DNA from: Centroberyx gerrardi
Lineage: Eukaryota > Chordata > Actinopteri > Beryciformes > Berycidae
Length of the DNA: 64,000 nucleotides
Direction of reading: 5' to 3'
Assembly: GCF_048128805.1 (NCBI RefSeq)
Contig: NC_135997.1
Coordinates: 8,490,116-8,554,115 of the forward strand
Position numbers and translations under genes: made by a program. Position 1 is the stretch's first letter. Each line of letters begins with the position of its first letter. Shown here piece after piece: positions 1 through 11,532 of the stretch. The notes below the pieces were generated by a model. It searched no databases and was not told the DNA's origin. It was given only the letters and a program-made list of their open reading frames with translations.

Positions 1-134
1 AAAACAGCAAGAGTCATAACAGTCCAGAATCAAAGCAGAAGCACATGTGTTACTCTTTACATGTCCCGTGATACCAACTAATGAGTGCCTTTAGAGAGCT
101 AGACGTGGCTAACACATGGCTTCTCTCCTCTCAG

Positions 135-277
135 ACGACCCAGAGAGCTTCCGTCAGGTGGACGGCACCCCGCTGACAGCAGAGGACATTGTCCAGAAGA
201 TCGCAAACAAGATCTACGAGGAGGACGACAGAGGAGTGTTCGACAGGATCGTCTCCAAGCTGCTCAAACTGGGCTTG
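135..277 (+). CDS. scg3: scg3 exon (first in window)
   Basis: Follows the acceptor ctctcctctcag and ends before the donor gtgggt. It begins in phase 1 (one base of the Asp codon comes from the previous exon). It codes [20 protein letters not shown] through KLLKLGL, the conserved mid-N-terminal part of secretogranin III. Confidence 0.93.
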
Positions 278-3200
278 GTGGGTTCTGCCTCTTGTGTCCT
301 CATATGGCTTTCAGGTCGGCGCGGCATGTGACGTGGCATTTACTCAACAGGAGCTCTCATCTCGCCCTCCCTGTTCCACTTTCTTCACTGGGAGGGGAAC
401 ACGTGTGAACTGTGCACCGGTCCGCAGGAGAAAAACATTTCCGCTCTGAAATATCTTTTTGCTACTCAATAAGTAATTTGAAAGCCCCCAAATTGCTCCA
501 TTTCCCCAGGCTGGGTCTGTCACTGACAGTAGCAAATAGGTGATAGATTGAGATTGATTGGATTTAGAGTCAGTACATGCTGCTCTACCACACATTATAG
601 TACATTAAATTGTTCTCTGTCTCTCTCTGTGTAGATCACAGACAGTCAGGCAGATACTCTGGAGTACCAGGTAGCTGAGGCTCTCCAGGATCTCATCGCC
701 AAGAACGCCAAGAACAATGAGATTGAGGACCTGGATGGGGACTATCCAGCAACCAGGGGGGAGCAGGACAACCAGAGGTCAGACGCCAACACGGTAAGAC
801 CTGCAAACAATGATGATGATGATAATCACATATTATCAGAGGTGGTAGAAGTACACTAATTCCTTACTCAAGTAAAAGTGCAAATACTCATCTAAAAATA
901 TACTCTGGTAAAAGGTGAAGTACCATTTCAAATCCTTTACTCAAATCAATGTATAAAAGTACATGGTCTTAAATTTACTTGAAGTATAAAACAAAAGTAT
1001 TCCTCTAAAAAAGGCATTTCTAAAGTATTAAATGGGTGTCTCTGTTGAGCGTTCCTCTGAATCACAGATGAAAAAGAGTCTGCACCTCAAATCACTAACA
1101 TTAATTCTAGCACAGCTGAATTCACCATCGTTAATTCCACTCTTTTTTACTCCCTTTCCCTCCTTTTTGGTGGTGTTGCTTTGGTGTACAAGCAGCCAAT
1201 CACATTTGGCACTTGATCAGCTGCTTCCAGGATGGAAGCTGTCTAATGTGAAAAAAAATAAAAATTAAAAAAAAATAAAATAATCAGTTGATGATTTCCC
1301 GAAAATGTAGTGAGTAGAAAGTATAGATTTTTCTTCTGAAATCTAGTGAATAAAAGTAAAAAGTCTTAAGTGAAAGAAAAACTTGAGTTAAGTACAGATA
1401 CTTGAAAATCTTACTTAAGTACAGTAACAAAGAATTTTTACTTAGTTACTTCTCACCTCACCTTCATTATGATAATGAAAACAATGATAATGGCAAAAAC
1501 TATAATAACGCTGATGTTTCCAGGACGAGCCCAGGCGCCGATACAACGGGGAGGAGGAGGACGATGTGGAGGAAGATGAAGATCAGATCGAGGACAACGC
1601 GGACAGGGATGCAGAAGGAGAGGGGGGCGACGCGGCGGACAACACCTGGGACAGAGACACCGAGGAGGGCAACGAGGTGAGCCCCGAGGACGGGCTCCAG
1701 GACCTGCAGTACTTCCCCAACTTCTACCGTCTGCTCAAGAGCCTCGACTCAGGTAAACACCGCAGATCTGCTGTTTCAATCGCCGCCTCCTTTCTCCCGT
1801 GGCCTGTGGGTACAGTCGGATCAGGAAGAGGGCTAGAGAGGTTGTTGTCATGGCGATATTGTTGCGAAGGATGAGTCATGAGTCATGGCTTTGTTCCATC
1901 TGCCTTTGTCTCCCCGATGCCTCTTTATAGAGGAGCTGCGGGTGAAAGAGTTGCCCGCACACACACACATACAAGCTAATTACTAAACTAATTACTTCAA
2001 ATCCTCATTATGATGATCCCCACAGTAAAACATCATGAAGCATTAACACAATAGTCACAGATTACCGTTAACATTGATTGTAGATATTGATCCTGTATAT
2101 TGATATGAGTCCTCTGGTTTGCCGTTATAGATCAAGACACCCAGGAGAGAGAGACGTTGATCACCATCATGAAGACGCTGATTGACTTTGTGAAGATGAT
2201 GGTGAAGTACGGCACCATCACACCGGAGGAGGGAGTCTCCTATCTGGGTAAGACTAAACATAGTCTATTTATAGATGGGTACATTCAATGCCAGTCCTCG
2301 AGGCGAGAGTCCTTGAAGACTTCATTGCATTTTATAGTTAATAAGGGTGTGCATTAGTGGTGGATGGAAGATGGGATTTTACATTTTTTACAGTTTCACT
2401 CCCTCCGCTGCATTTCTTTGTTTGTGTGTGTTTCTCTGTGTCGGTGTGTGCGAGTGTGCCTGTGTCTGTCTCTGTGCTTAATGTGTGCCTTTGTGTGTGT
2501 GCGTACAGCCGAGCCAATTTTCCTTATCAGCCGGTGCAGCGGAGTGTGAAGCCTGTTCTGGCAGATTAGTGTCAGGGACGCCCTATAACCAGGCGTGTTT
2601 TACGGCTGGCCATCTCATTTGCAGCCAGTGGAAAGGTCAGCCACCTGTAAGGGACAGCTGTCATCTTTCTGCCTCAGGAACCTCTGGACCCAACATCTCC
2701 CTCCATCCAAACGACATTCAATCCCAGACAGGAAACAAATAAAAAAAACCTCAGCTGTTTGCTAGTCGAGAGCAGATTTAATTCTACTTTATAGTCAACT
2801 GGACCATATGCTTATCTCACTATCTCTATGGAGTTCAGGTACAACCACGATACGATGTGATAAAGTTCAATGACAATAAAGTATGACTGTGCAGAATTAG
2901 GTTTATTTCTGAGACACAAATCTTTCTAGCAATGGCATTGGCTTGCTAGAATATAAACAATTGAAAAATGTCATTACAAAGTGCAAATAATATACTATAA
3001 TTTGGATGGAGAGCTTGTGAAATTGAAATTGTGATGGGCAAGCAGTCTCATTTGTGATTACTACAGCAGAATAAAATGTAGCTAATATCGCGATTCATTT
3101 TTCTGCCCCACGATATGTATTGTCACATTTTTGTATTGCGATATATTGAATTTTGATATATTGTCCCATTCCTAGTAACTACATAGAATTGCTTCACAGC

Positions 3201-6200
3201 ATGTATATCCCACTATAGTAACTGTGATAAAGTGTTAAAACAGAGGCTGAGCTATGCAGGCTGTGGCAGGACTAATCAATACTCCTTCAGATGACCCTGG
3301 TCAGGTATTGGGCCTCCAAGCCACGCTTACATCTGAGCAAATGCCCACTTCCATGTGATTTACGTCCACAACTTAAAAAACACTGCTGACAGTAGACACC
3401 AGGACAAACAAAGGGCCTACACACATATACCATTACGCAAGATGGGAGTTTCCTAGGCAACGATTTGACTTCATGTATAGGTTGTATGGAGATGATAGGA
3501 TGGAGTTGCAGTGTCGCCTAGCAACATTGTTTCCCCCCCGCTGGCCTTGAGACTCGGATGAGTCATCTAGGTACACAACTGTCATACACACAGCTGTCAA
3601 TCAAAGCTAATCTGCCTGAGGGAGATACTGGCCACAAGCTGAGAGAGAGAGAGGCTGTGACGTATGCTGCAAGGGAGAGAGATATTGAAGAAGAGTGTGG
3701 GGGAGGTAGAAAGAGAGAGGGATGGGGGGGGGGTAGTGTGTGTGGGCTGAGATAATGGGTTTCCACAGCGCTACAGGTGGGAGGGGCCAGCTTGTATAGG
3801 CAGGGAAAGAGCAAGCGAAAGAGAGATGCAGATGGTTAGATAATAGGAGAAAATAGGAGACCGGAGAGAAACATAATGAATGTCAGTGGAGAGAGTGAAG
3901 GAGAAAGAGCGAAATTAGCTCTGTCAGATATGATGCATCATTACCATCATGCACTCTCACTCCTATTCTAACATTAGATGAAACCCTCTGCTAGTGATAA
4001 TCGCCCTCTGAGTCACACTGAAACAGCACGGGCCTTTCAAATGGCCAAGCTGCTTTCACAGGATCATCTGCTGAATGAACTGACAACACAATGACGATGA
4101 AATCTAGTAAAGTAAATAAATGTTTGGCCTGTTTCTCCGCCAACAGAGAACCTGGATGCTATGATCGCCATGCAGACCAAGAACAAGCTGGGCAAGTCTC
4201 TCGGCCCGCCGGACTTCACTGGACCCAATGGTAAATCCTCATCAAAATCACAAACTTTTGACTTGTTCAAACGTATTCAGTATTTTAGGCTTTTTTTTTT
4301 GACAGAATATAGCATGTGTCCCAACAAAAGATGGGTTTGATCCCTTCCTTCATGCTGTCTCTCCTGTGTCCCCGCTCTAGGGAAGAACGATGAGGATGAC
4401 AACACCAAGGCCGAGGCAGCCAAGATGCAGAAGGAGTATGAGAACCTGAAAGACTCAACCAAGGAGGAGCAGCCACCCACTGAGACCAGTCAGTCCCCCA
4501 CCCATTCTCACCTGTAGGGCCAGCTGGCCTCCCTGATGACCAGTGAAAAGAGTCAGGGCCAAATCTGGGCCTTCCATCAAAGCTTTTTGTTTTCGGATTT
4601 GATCATTTGATGAAACACGTGCAGCCAGAAGTTTTACCATAGCTAAAATGATAAACTGTGTGCCTTGTTAACCGAATGACTCAATATTTTGCTTTCATTT
4701 TGTTTTGTTTTGTTTTGTGTCAAAATGTCTCAAATAAATGAAGAATTCTCAAATATAGCAAATTCACATTACATCGGCTCAATGAGGCCAAAACCCCTTT
4801 TCACTCTACTTCAATGAACAGTCTACAATATAAGCTTTGAATGCAAAGGCTGAGACCTTTTGAGACCTTGTTTTTCGGCGAAGTAAACAGGACAGTGCAG
4901 CGCAGGCCAGTTACAGTTAAGTCCCTGCTCCTCCCTGAACTAGGCCAGTCCAATAACACTCACAGGAAAGCCAATGACAGCTGCCATAGCTTCCCCCTGT
5001 CCCGTACACTGCTGTACTGTACCCGCTCATCAGTCTAATCCACATACACACACACACGCACGCAGAAAAACAAAAGCAAAAACACAGAGCAGGATTACAA
5101 TCAGGACATTAATTTCCACCAGAAATGATGTAAATCCCAAGTAATGTCAACAAAAAAAACTGTGTTATCTGTATGTTAACAGGGTGAACTGAGTTTCATA
5201 ATATATTTTTTATGGAAAAAATAAGGTCATACATTATTAATCCTGTAAAATTACTAAAGTTCAACCAGTAGGGAAGCTGGTGATTAATGTCAATTTTAAT
5301 CTCAAACTGTAGATACAGTATACATATGTGTTCTACAGACACCCAGAACTTAATCTTGGGTCTTTCCCGACTCAAAATGTGTCTTCATGCACTGTTAGTT
5401 AAATATGAAACTACAACTTCAGCTGCCAGTTTATTCCTATTGGAAATGACATGAAAAAGTACCACAGAGATCTAGCTTTGGAATAATTCAGTGGTATAAA
5501 TAATAAATAAGCTCATGATAACTCTGTATTACTCTTTCACGGAAACTAAGCTACTTGGAGTAGCTCACTGCAGTAGGAGTAAAAGGAAATGGAGTTAATT
5601 TCTAGCTCATTATTCTATATTCTAATCCATCAAATACGAAATCAACAGAAATCAACTGTCTCTTTTTTTTCCATTCTCCCAACTCCAGATCAGCCTGGCA
5701 AGTCAGAGACGTATTTGGAGGCTATCAGGAAGAACATCGAGTGGCTGAAGAAACACAACAAAGAAGAAGGCAAAGATGGTGAGACACCAAACCTTATTAG
5801 TGAGATTAGAGAATGAAAAACCCCAAACCTAAATCTTGTGTGTCTGCTGAAGGGCCCACAGGCAACAAACAGACTGAGCCTGTCTGGAGAGTAACCGCTA
5901 TCACATCTGAGGGTATGATACCATTTCCACTGTAACCAATCAATCCCAACACTCCCCAAAGAAATCTACTTGTGTTGAATTTCAACTACAAAAGTGTTGA
6001 AATAAAGAAACTCTCGCTCACATGCAAACAGAATCCCCCTCACTAAACTGTGGCGGGTCACAGATCAACTCACTGAAGAACGACCAAAATTAAAGCCTCT
6101 TTTGTGAGTCTTGATTTGCAATTAAAATGAGTGTGGGGGGGGGGGGGGGGGGACGGGGATAGATGCTTCACTCCCAGATCTCATGAATATGGATAAGTCT

Positions 6201-6506
6201 TGATGAGTCTGTCCTAATTACTCTGATATGGCTGCCTTGTTCAGAGACAAAGGCCCATTCATATCTTCCCTCCTACCTGTGTCTCAGCATTTATGGTGTG
6301 TGTGTGTCTGTGGCCATGTCTGTGTCTGTGTATGCAGTGTGTGTGTGTTTTCATGAACATGTGTGTGAGAGTGTGTGTGCAAAGGAGTATTACTCATAAA
6401 TATTGGACCTGGTACATCATTAGCACTTCTATCACGTCAACCCACAAAGCGCATAAAAAAGAAACGACCATCATTCTGAATCCCTGTTCGTGTCTCAACA
6501 TTTATG

Positions 6507-6542
<36 letters not shown>

Positions 6543-7642
6543 GGCTTACCTCTACTGTAACTGTCAACATTCATAAAGAAAGCCAGCATGTGACCCAGAA
6601 ACAGCACCAGTCTGCAGAGTTGTGAAAACCCTGGTAGTTTCACCCACATGGAAGCGCTCGATTGTCTGAGAGAGGAGGAGCCTGCTGCTCGGCTCCCCCC
6701 AGTGTAAAATCAGCGCTCAGTGGCGCTTAATTAAGCGGAAGAGTATGAAATGTTAATGAGTTCTCACTATTCAGGCCATCCGTCCGCCGGTGATGACCAC
6801 AGTGGGGCATCTCAGGAAAAAAAAAAAAAAAAGAAAAAAACAGCCATGATGTAGCTCAGTGAGATCGAGAATTAATGTTCATTGGCCTGATAATCTGAGC
6901 GGATCAATAGGTGATTCACCCAGTAGTAAAAGAGTGAGCAATACAACTCAGAAGAGAGGGGAATCACAGACAGCTACAAAGTTTGACCCAGATTCTGGCA
7001 TGCGCCCCAAAAATGCCTGACACTGAGCTTATAGAGTCTCCATATACCCACAAAAAGTTGTCCGGGACAGCAGAGGGGAGCAGAGGGGAGCAGAGGGGAG
7101 CAGAGGGGAGCAGAGCAGCAGGGAAGGAGTGGATGCATTGTTCAGCGCTCCTCTCCATCCCGTCTCTATATAGGCCACATCATTAGCATTCTAGTGTGCG
7201 GAGCGGTTGTCTGGGAAAACAGGGGCCTCCCTGCCTGACTGTCAGTGATCTGGGCAGAGGAGACAGATAATGGTGTCAGAACAGACAAATGCAGGCTGAA
7301 CACACACACAAACTGACACACACACTCACAGAGGGCGTCAGTGTGCCTGCAAATCACTCCTTTTTCCTAGAGTTGGGTCTCTCAGTGGCTAATGTGTGAT
7401 ACACAGTCGGTACATACTGTTCTAACATACCTTATAGTGCTTTAAATTGGTCTCTAAAATTTCTCTCTCTCCTCTCTCTCTCTCTCTCTGTCTCTCTCCC
7501 TCTCTCTTTGGAAAAAAGCACAGCTGCAGGATAACAAAAGCCTTTCCCCGCCTAATAACAGTGTCATAGAAACAGAGTGGGCGACTGGCCATTTATTGTG
7601 TTTGCTCTACCAGCGCCCTCCATTAGGACAATCTCAGTGGAC

Positions 7643-7681
<39 letters not shown>

Positions 7682-9600
7682 CATGCACGTGCGTGTACAT
7701 GTTCACGCCTACACACTGCACCGATTAGCCAGAGGAGCAGATGGACGTAGAGGCGACATCCCGCTCTTGGCTCTGAGTTCCTCACAGCCAAGATTGAAAA
7801 AAAGAGTGCTGACTGTAATCACATTCTGTTTATACCCAACACACTTCATCTTTGTCATCTGCAAACCGCATTTAAACAGCACTGAAGTCTTGAAGCAATA
7901 AAATAAATTGCTGTAGCTTGGAATTTAAGTATAGGACACTGGGAAGGCTCTAGTATCCAGAAGTTGTAATGTGACTTCTTGGCTGTCCTCGGGGAGAAAT
8001 GGTGCAGCAGCTGCCTGCTCTCCGAAACTCATTTGTTACCATGATGGATAATACAGTAGATTAGGTTGTGTTCCTCTCTAAATATAAACTCATCCTACTG
8101 CGGCCTCATACCTCTGCCTTAAATGACAATGACTCGACTAGAGCAAGGTCAAAACACCTGGTGCTTATAAAAGTTAAACATAAAGTAGGTGGCTATAAAA
8201 GGTATATTTGAATCAAGCTATTTTTGATTGATTTGATTGATTTTCTTTTATTTTTGTGTCATGCACACAAAGTGCCCAACCCTCATGGGTTTACAAGACA
8301 CCAAAGTTACAGTTGCAGTGGTCATACATTTCATTACAAAATGACAGATTATTATACAGCTCGGTCTTAAACAAAATATTCTGCCTTCTCTCCCAAGCTT
8401 GGTAAATAAAATCTGCTACAGAAAAGATTCCCTTCTTGAAGCACAACTCAAGTTTTTCATAATCATCCAGCCCAAAGAAATCAACATAAATGGAGGACAT
8501 TTTACTAAAAAGTACATCCCTTACGTCCTCGTAGACAGGACAATAAAGCAAGAAATGAACCTCATTCTCAATTTCACCTAACTCACACAACAAATAAAGT
8601 CTGTCCTCCTCTGGAGTGGCTTTAAACCTGCCGGTCTCTAGGGCTGATGGTAATGTTCCTGAACGTAACTGTGCACATAGGGATCTTTGTCTTTTGTTTA
8701 AATTATACTTCACATAAGGTTCTACACTGTAGCTACTCTTTATGAGACAATAAATTCGGAATTTTTGCTTATACCATATATCAACAGACCAGTTTTCTTT
8801 ATACATGAGAAACATTTTACTCCTAATCTCCTGAATATCACAAAGTAACTTGTTCTGGAAAATGAATGACAAATCGTTCAAATAAAATAAGGATTTCAAC
8901 TCATTGGCCCAGAGATGACCATGCAAAATGTCCCAATTAAATATCTTTTTAGTGAGTCTCTGATCAGACATCTTCACAAGTCTGTTCCAAAGCCGAAGCA
9001 TTTGACCTATTTGTCTGATGTTTGGAGATTCCCATCCCATATCTCCACTAATGGCCAAAACTGACGGCTATTTTAGTGTCAGAGGGGTTTGTTACGGGAA
9101 ATATAACCATCTGAAACATGACATTATTGGTGTAAGTAGTGTGTGTCCTTATTAGGAATCGTTTAATTGTAAGCTGAGTAACTTTCTGGGTAAACAGGCC
9201 ATCTTGTTGTTCTGACCTTAGCTCAGTATGTTATGTGTACTTGAGCACAGACAACCATACTAACTCTGACCCTAATCCCTCTCGCTTTACCAGATTATGG
9301 CTTGTTTGGCTGTCCCATCTTTAGAAGTCACCGCTTTAACATTTTGACGTCTGATCCATCCTCATGTAGTCGTCCCTGCAGACCGTCCTGACCTCATGAT
9401 CGTCTCTTTCAGTCAGCAGAAATCTCAGCTTTGTCGTCTCAGATTATAACCGGTCCGATTTGCTGTGTCTGTCACCTCTAGATTACGATCTCTCCAAGCT
9501 GAAGGACTTCATGGACCAGCAGGTGGACTCGTACATCGAGAAGGGCATCATCGCCAAGGACGAAGGCGACACCATCAAGAGGATCTACAGCAGCCTGTAA
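135..9600 (+). CDS. scg3: Secretogranin III, C-terminal 348 residues (eight exons; gene starts before the window)
   Basis: Secretogranin III is a granin of neuroendocrine secretory granules. From established knowledge it binds cholesterol-rich granule membrane and chromogranin A and helps sort prohormone cargo. Coding exons are 135-277, 635-793, 1524-1752, 2131-2247, 4147-4230, 4381-4488, 5689-5778 and 9482-9600. All have AG/GT borders and compatible phases, giving 1049 coding bases in one frame ending in TAA at 9598. The product carries granin-family stretches such as [65 protein letters not shown] and the C-terminal KRIYSSL. Exon 3 codes for a very acidic, poorly conserved spacer, as expected of granins. 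Human SCG3 is 468 aa, so roughly the first 120-135 residues, with the signal peptide, lie upstream. The largest introns are 2248-4146 and 5779-9481. Neighbour lysmd2 converges on it. Confidence 0.96.
635..793 (+). CDS. scg3: scg3 exon
   Basis: The acceptor is tgtgtag and the donor gtaaga; phase is 0 at both ends, 53 codons. It codes [18 protein letters not shown] and an acidic tail. It continues directly from GLGL of the preceding exon, matching the family pattern LGLITxSQAxTLE. Confidence 0.94.
838..1457. mobile_element. Non-autonomous DNA-transposon-like repeat in an scg3 intron
   Basis: The left edge reads agaggtggtagaagta and the right edge, on the other strand, reads aggtgagaagtaactaagta, an imperfect terminal inverted repeat. 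Internal motifs such as tactcaagtaaaagt and agtacagatacttg recur in both orientations, as in a common fish repeat type built on ACTCAAGTAAAAGTA. It carries no transposase. I could not find a clear target duplication, so the class is not settled. Confidence 0.55.
1524..1752 (+). CDS. scg3: scg3 exon encoding the acidic spacer
   Basis: The acceptor is gatgtttccag and the donor gtaaac; it ends in phase 1. The first 50 or so codons are Glu/Asp-rich ([20 protein letters not shown]), followed by the conserved [19 protein letters not shown]. The acidic section is the least conserved part of the protein. An unrelated repeat occupies the preceding intron. Confidence 0.94.
2131..2247 (+). CDS. scg3: scg3 exon
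   Basis: The acceptor is gccgttatag and the donor gtaaga; 39 codons, phase 1 at both ends. It codes the near-invariant [20 protein letters not shown] and the [13 protein letters not shown] segment. Confidence 0.96.
2248..4146 (+). other. scg3 intron between the 2131 and 4147 exons
   Basis: A 1.9-kb intron with no coding signal. It holds a TG-rich stretch (about 2419-2510), a degenerate hAT-like repeat (about 2835-3172) and purine-rich GAGA tracts (3640-3740 and 3800-3910). Nothing else is recognisable. Confidence 0.6.
2835..3172 (-). repeat. Degenerate hAT-like non-autonomous element fragment
   Basis: On the minus strand the edge near 3172 reads ggaatgggacaatatatc and continues with atatcgcaatac and atatcgtgggg. 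This is the gggatgggacaatatatcg type of terminal sequence common in fish genomes. The 2840-2885 end has ataaagttcaatgac, often internal to such elements. Boundaries are uncertain. Confidence 0.4.
4147..4230 (+). CDS. scg3: scg3 exon
   Basis: The acceptor is ccgccaacag and the donor gtaaat; 28 codons, phase 1. It codes [19 protein letters not shown] and a short Pro-containing tail, equivalent to the mammalian LDEMIALQTKNKLE segment. Confidence 0.94.
4381..4488 (+). CDS. scg3: scg3 exon
   Basis: The acceptor is ccccgctctag and the donor gtcagt (weaker than consensus); 36 codons, phase 1. It codes [20 protein letters not shown], which aligns with the mammalian AAKMEKEYGSLKDSTKDD. Confidence 0.93.
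5689..5778 (+). CDS. scg3: scg3 exon
   Basis: The acceptor is caactccag after a T-rich tract and the donor is gtgaga; 30 codons, phase 1. It codes [20 protein letters not shown] and KHNKEEGKD. Confidence 0.95.
7071..7116 (+). repeat. 10-bp tandem repeat (cagaggggag)x4
   Basis: Four consecutive copies of cagaggggag followed by a partial unit, inside the last scg3 intron. It is an ordinary minisatellite-like tract. Confidence 0.9.
8222..9075 (-). mobile_element. 5'-truncated non-LTR retrotransposon (LINE), 3' end with C-terminal ORF2
   Basis: The minus-strand frame from about 9058 to 8291 is open for 255 codons. Its product looks like the C-terminal part of a LINE reverse-transcriptase polyprotein. 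Near the middle it has [20 protein letters not shown], followed by a Cys-rich stretch [19 protein letters not shown] with Cys/His spacing like the C-terminal zinc-binding motif of such elements. Downstream is a short 3'UTR with AATAAA (plus-strand 8247-8252) and a simple tail of TCAA-like units near 8226-8242. An in-frame stop lies just before the open frame, so the copy is 5'-truncated. It sits antisense in the last scg3 intron. The exact clade is not determined. Confidence 0.8.
9482..9600 (+). CDS. scg3: scg3 terminal coding exon
   Basis: The acceptor is gtcacctctag and the stop is TAA at 9598-9600. It codes [29 protein letters not shown] and the family C-terminus TIKRIYSSL. The preceding 3.7-kb intron holds an antisense LINE fragment. 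Confidence 0.96.
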
Positions 9601-10465
9601 CGCATCCAGAACCGTCATCCATCCTGCCGACCAACCTCTGGCCTCTCACATAGGACTGAATCCGACCCCAAGATCTCTAAGAGTAGCCTGACTTTTCACA
9701 TTTATCTCCCATAGCATGGTCCGGCACTGGATCCAATCTGGCCCTAAAAAAGGCAAAGTATATACTCTTTATGTACTCAAAATGAACTACTTAGGGGACC
9801 ACGTTTATTCTCTATGACATTCTCCAAATGTATCGAAAGGAGGAATGCAATAATATTCATACTATCAATGAAAACGACTAATTATTAACTGCAGCAACCA
9901 AACTGATAAGTCGACTATCTTTGCACGCCAACATCACGGGATAAGAGTCCCGAGAGAGAAATCAAACAAGTATTTTATGTAACCGACTCACACATACAAC
10001 TAAATGATAGCATTTACTACCTTACGGACTGAAACTTGACCCCTGGGGGAATGAATGTTAAGAATGAGAGTACGACGACACTGTAGCTTTCTCATCGACT
10101 GCTGTTTGCAATACATTTTTGCAACAAAGTACACATATATCAAACTGTATTCATTCTATGTAACCTGTCCTAGCCTATTATATTTCTTTTCCAGTGTATA
10201 TGTAAGATCTTAAATGTATTCTTGCTTTTGACTCTTACCAAAAATATATTTGTTCTGTATCATGTCAGTGCCCTATATACTCCTCTGTTCTGCTGTAATT
10301 TGTCTGGGGCCCACTAGGGGGCGATGTCTATCATTTCCCACTGCATGTCTCAAGTGTGTGAAACATTTACATCTCTTTAGAGACGCAAAATGAAGTATTT
10401 TTAAATGTAAATATTTGTGATTTTTTCCTAAAATGTAAAAGCAATTAAAATATTGCCTTTTCTTT
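9601..10465 (+). other. scg3: scg3 3'UTR with a candidate poly(A) signal
   Basis: About 860 bases follow the stop codon without coding signal. An ATTAAA hexamer at 10444-10449 is the best-placed plus-strand poly(A) signal before the convergent lysmd2 3' end. The transcript end is inferred, not shown. Confidence 0.5.
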
Positions 10466-10574
10466 ACCTGTGTACTCGACTCCCCTAACATCCAACAGCC
10501 TAACATCCAAAAACTGACATAAAAACTGACATCCATATCCTCAATCCCGTGAAAACAACACATCACACTCTCAT

Positions 10575-11271
10575 GTCCGGTTTAAATACATATTTATTCT
10601 CCCGCAAAAATCAACAAAACTTGAAAAGCACAATAAAACAGCCGGTTTCAGACAGAGTATTCCACACACATAAATAATACATTCACACTTCAAAAAGAGG
10701 CAGTCCCTTCTGTTCCCAAAGAAAAGCTTCTATCAGGCAAATGAAAGGTGTTAAAAGGCTGGAGTCCATCCACAGCTTCTGGTTGAAGTGTTTTCGTACG
10801 GAGGGTAAACACTGATGAGGAAGGCCTGAATATATGTCTTTCCATTGGTACTGATACTATTCTAGGAGGGGATTTAGATCGTCAGAAGCTGTTAGCAGGT
10901 CTATCGAGCTAATCCTCCTGGCACTGCTTAACGCTGTGTGTGTGTGTCTGTGTGTGTGTGTGTGTGTCTGTGTCTGTGTGTGTGTGAAAATATGCGGCAG
11001 AAGGGCTCTATACAGCAGCTTCAGAAGCATGTGATGAGTGGATGGGCACATGTTGAGGATGCTATTTTTACAGGGTGCTGTTCTGCTCTGTATGCCTCCT
11101 ATTAAAACTGTACAAAACCATAACAGTAATAATAATAATAATAATAATAATAATCATTCATCATAGTAATTGCATAATATCAACAAATAAAAGGCAAACA
11201 TGACACATCAGTTCAACATGGTTTGGTAAAAGCAAAAGGTAAAAGAAAGAGAAGCAATGAGGTTGAGATTT

Positions 11272-11310
<39 letters not shown>

Positions 11311-11339
11311 AGACGGCTTCAGGTAAACAGACTTGTCCT
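10575..11339 (-). other. lysmd2: lysmd2 3'UTR with a candidate poly(A) signal
   Basis: Minus-strand AATAAA lies at 10598-10593, about 740 bases after the stop. The UTR contains a GT array (11274-11308), an ATA/ATT array (about 11126-11155) and a second interrupted GT tract (10936-10985). The scg3 poly(A) candidate at 10444 is about 145 bp away on the opposite strand. Confidence 0.5.
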
Positions 11340-11391
11340 TTAGATCTCCTGGTATGACGTTGTGGGGGCCGTGTAGTCCTCCTCACTGCCC
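11340..11391 (-). CDS. lysmd2: lysmd2 exon 3 (terminal)
   Basis: Acceptor tgtttgcag, then one base completing the Arg codon, then GSEEDYTAPTTSYQEI and TAA. It matches the phase of exon 2 and resembles the mammalian C-terminus (RDEESPYATSLYHS type). Confidence 0.9.
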
Positions 11392-11473
11392 CTGCAAACA
11401 AGGAAAAGATATACAACTTTAATTTGTTTGACATTTTCCACGGTGGAAACACACAAAACCCAGTTCAATATGG

Positions 11474-11532
<59 letters not shown>

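Larger units (their letters stand above)
5779..9481 (+). other. Last scg3 intron (3.7 kb)
   Basis: It contains a poly(G) run (6135-6152), GT arrays (6509-6538 and 7649-7679), a 10-bp tandem repeat (7071-7116), CT-rich DNA (about 7455-7508) and the antisense LINE fragment at 8222-9075. The stretch around 6655-6790 is non-repetitive and AT-motif rich, and could be regulatory. No exon is seen. Confidence 0.6.
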
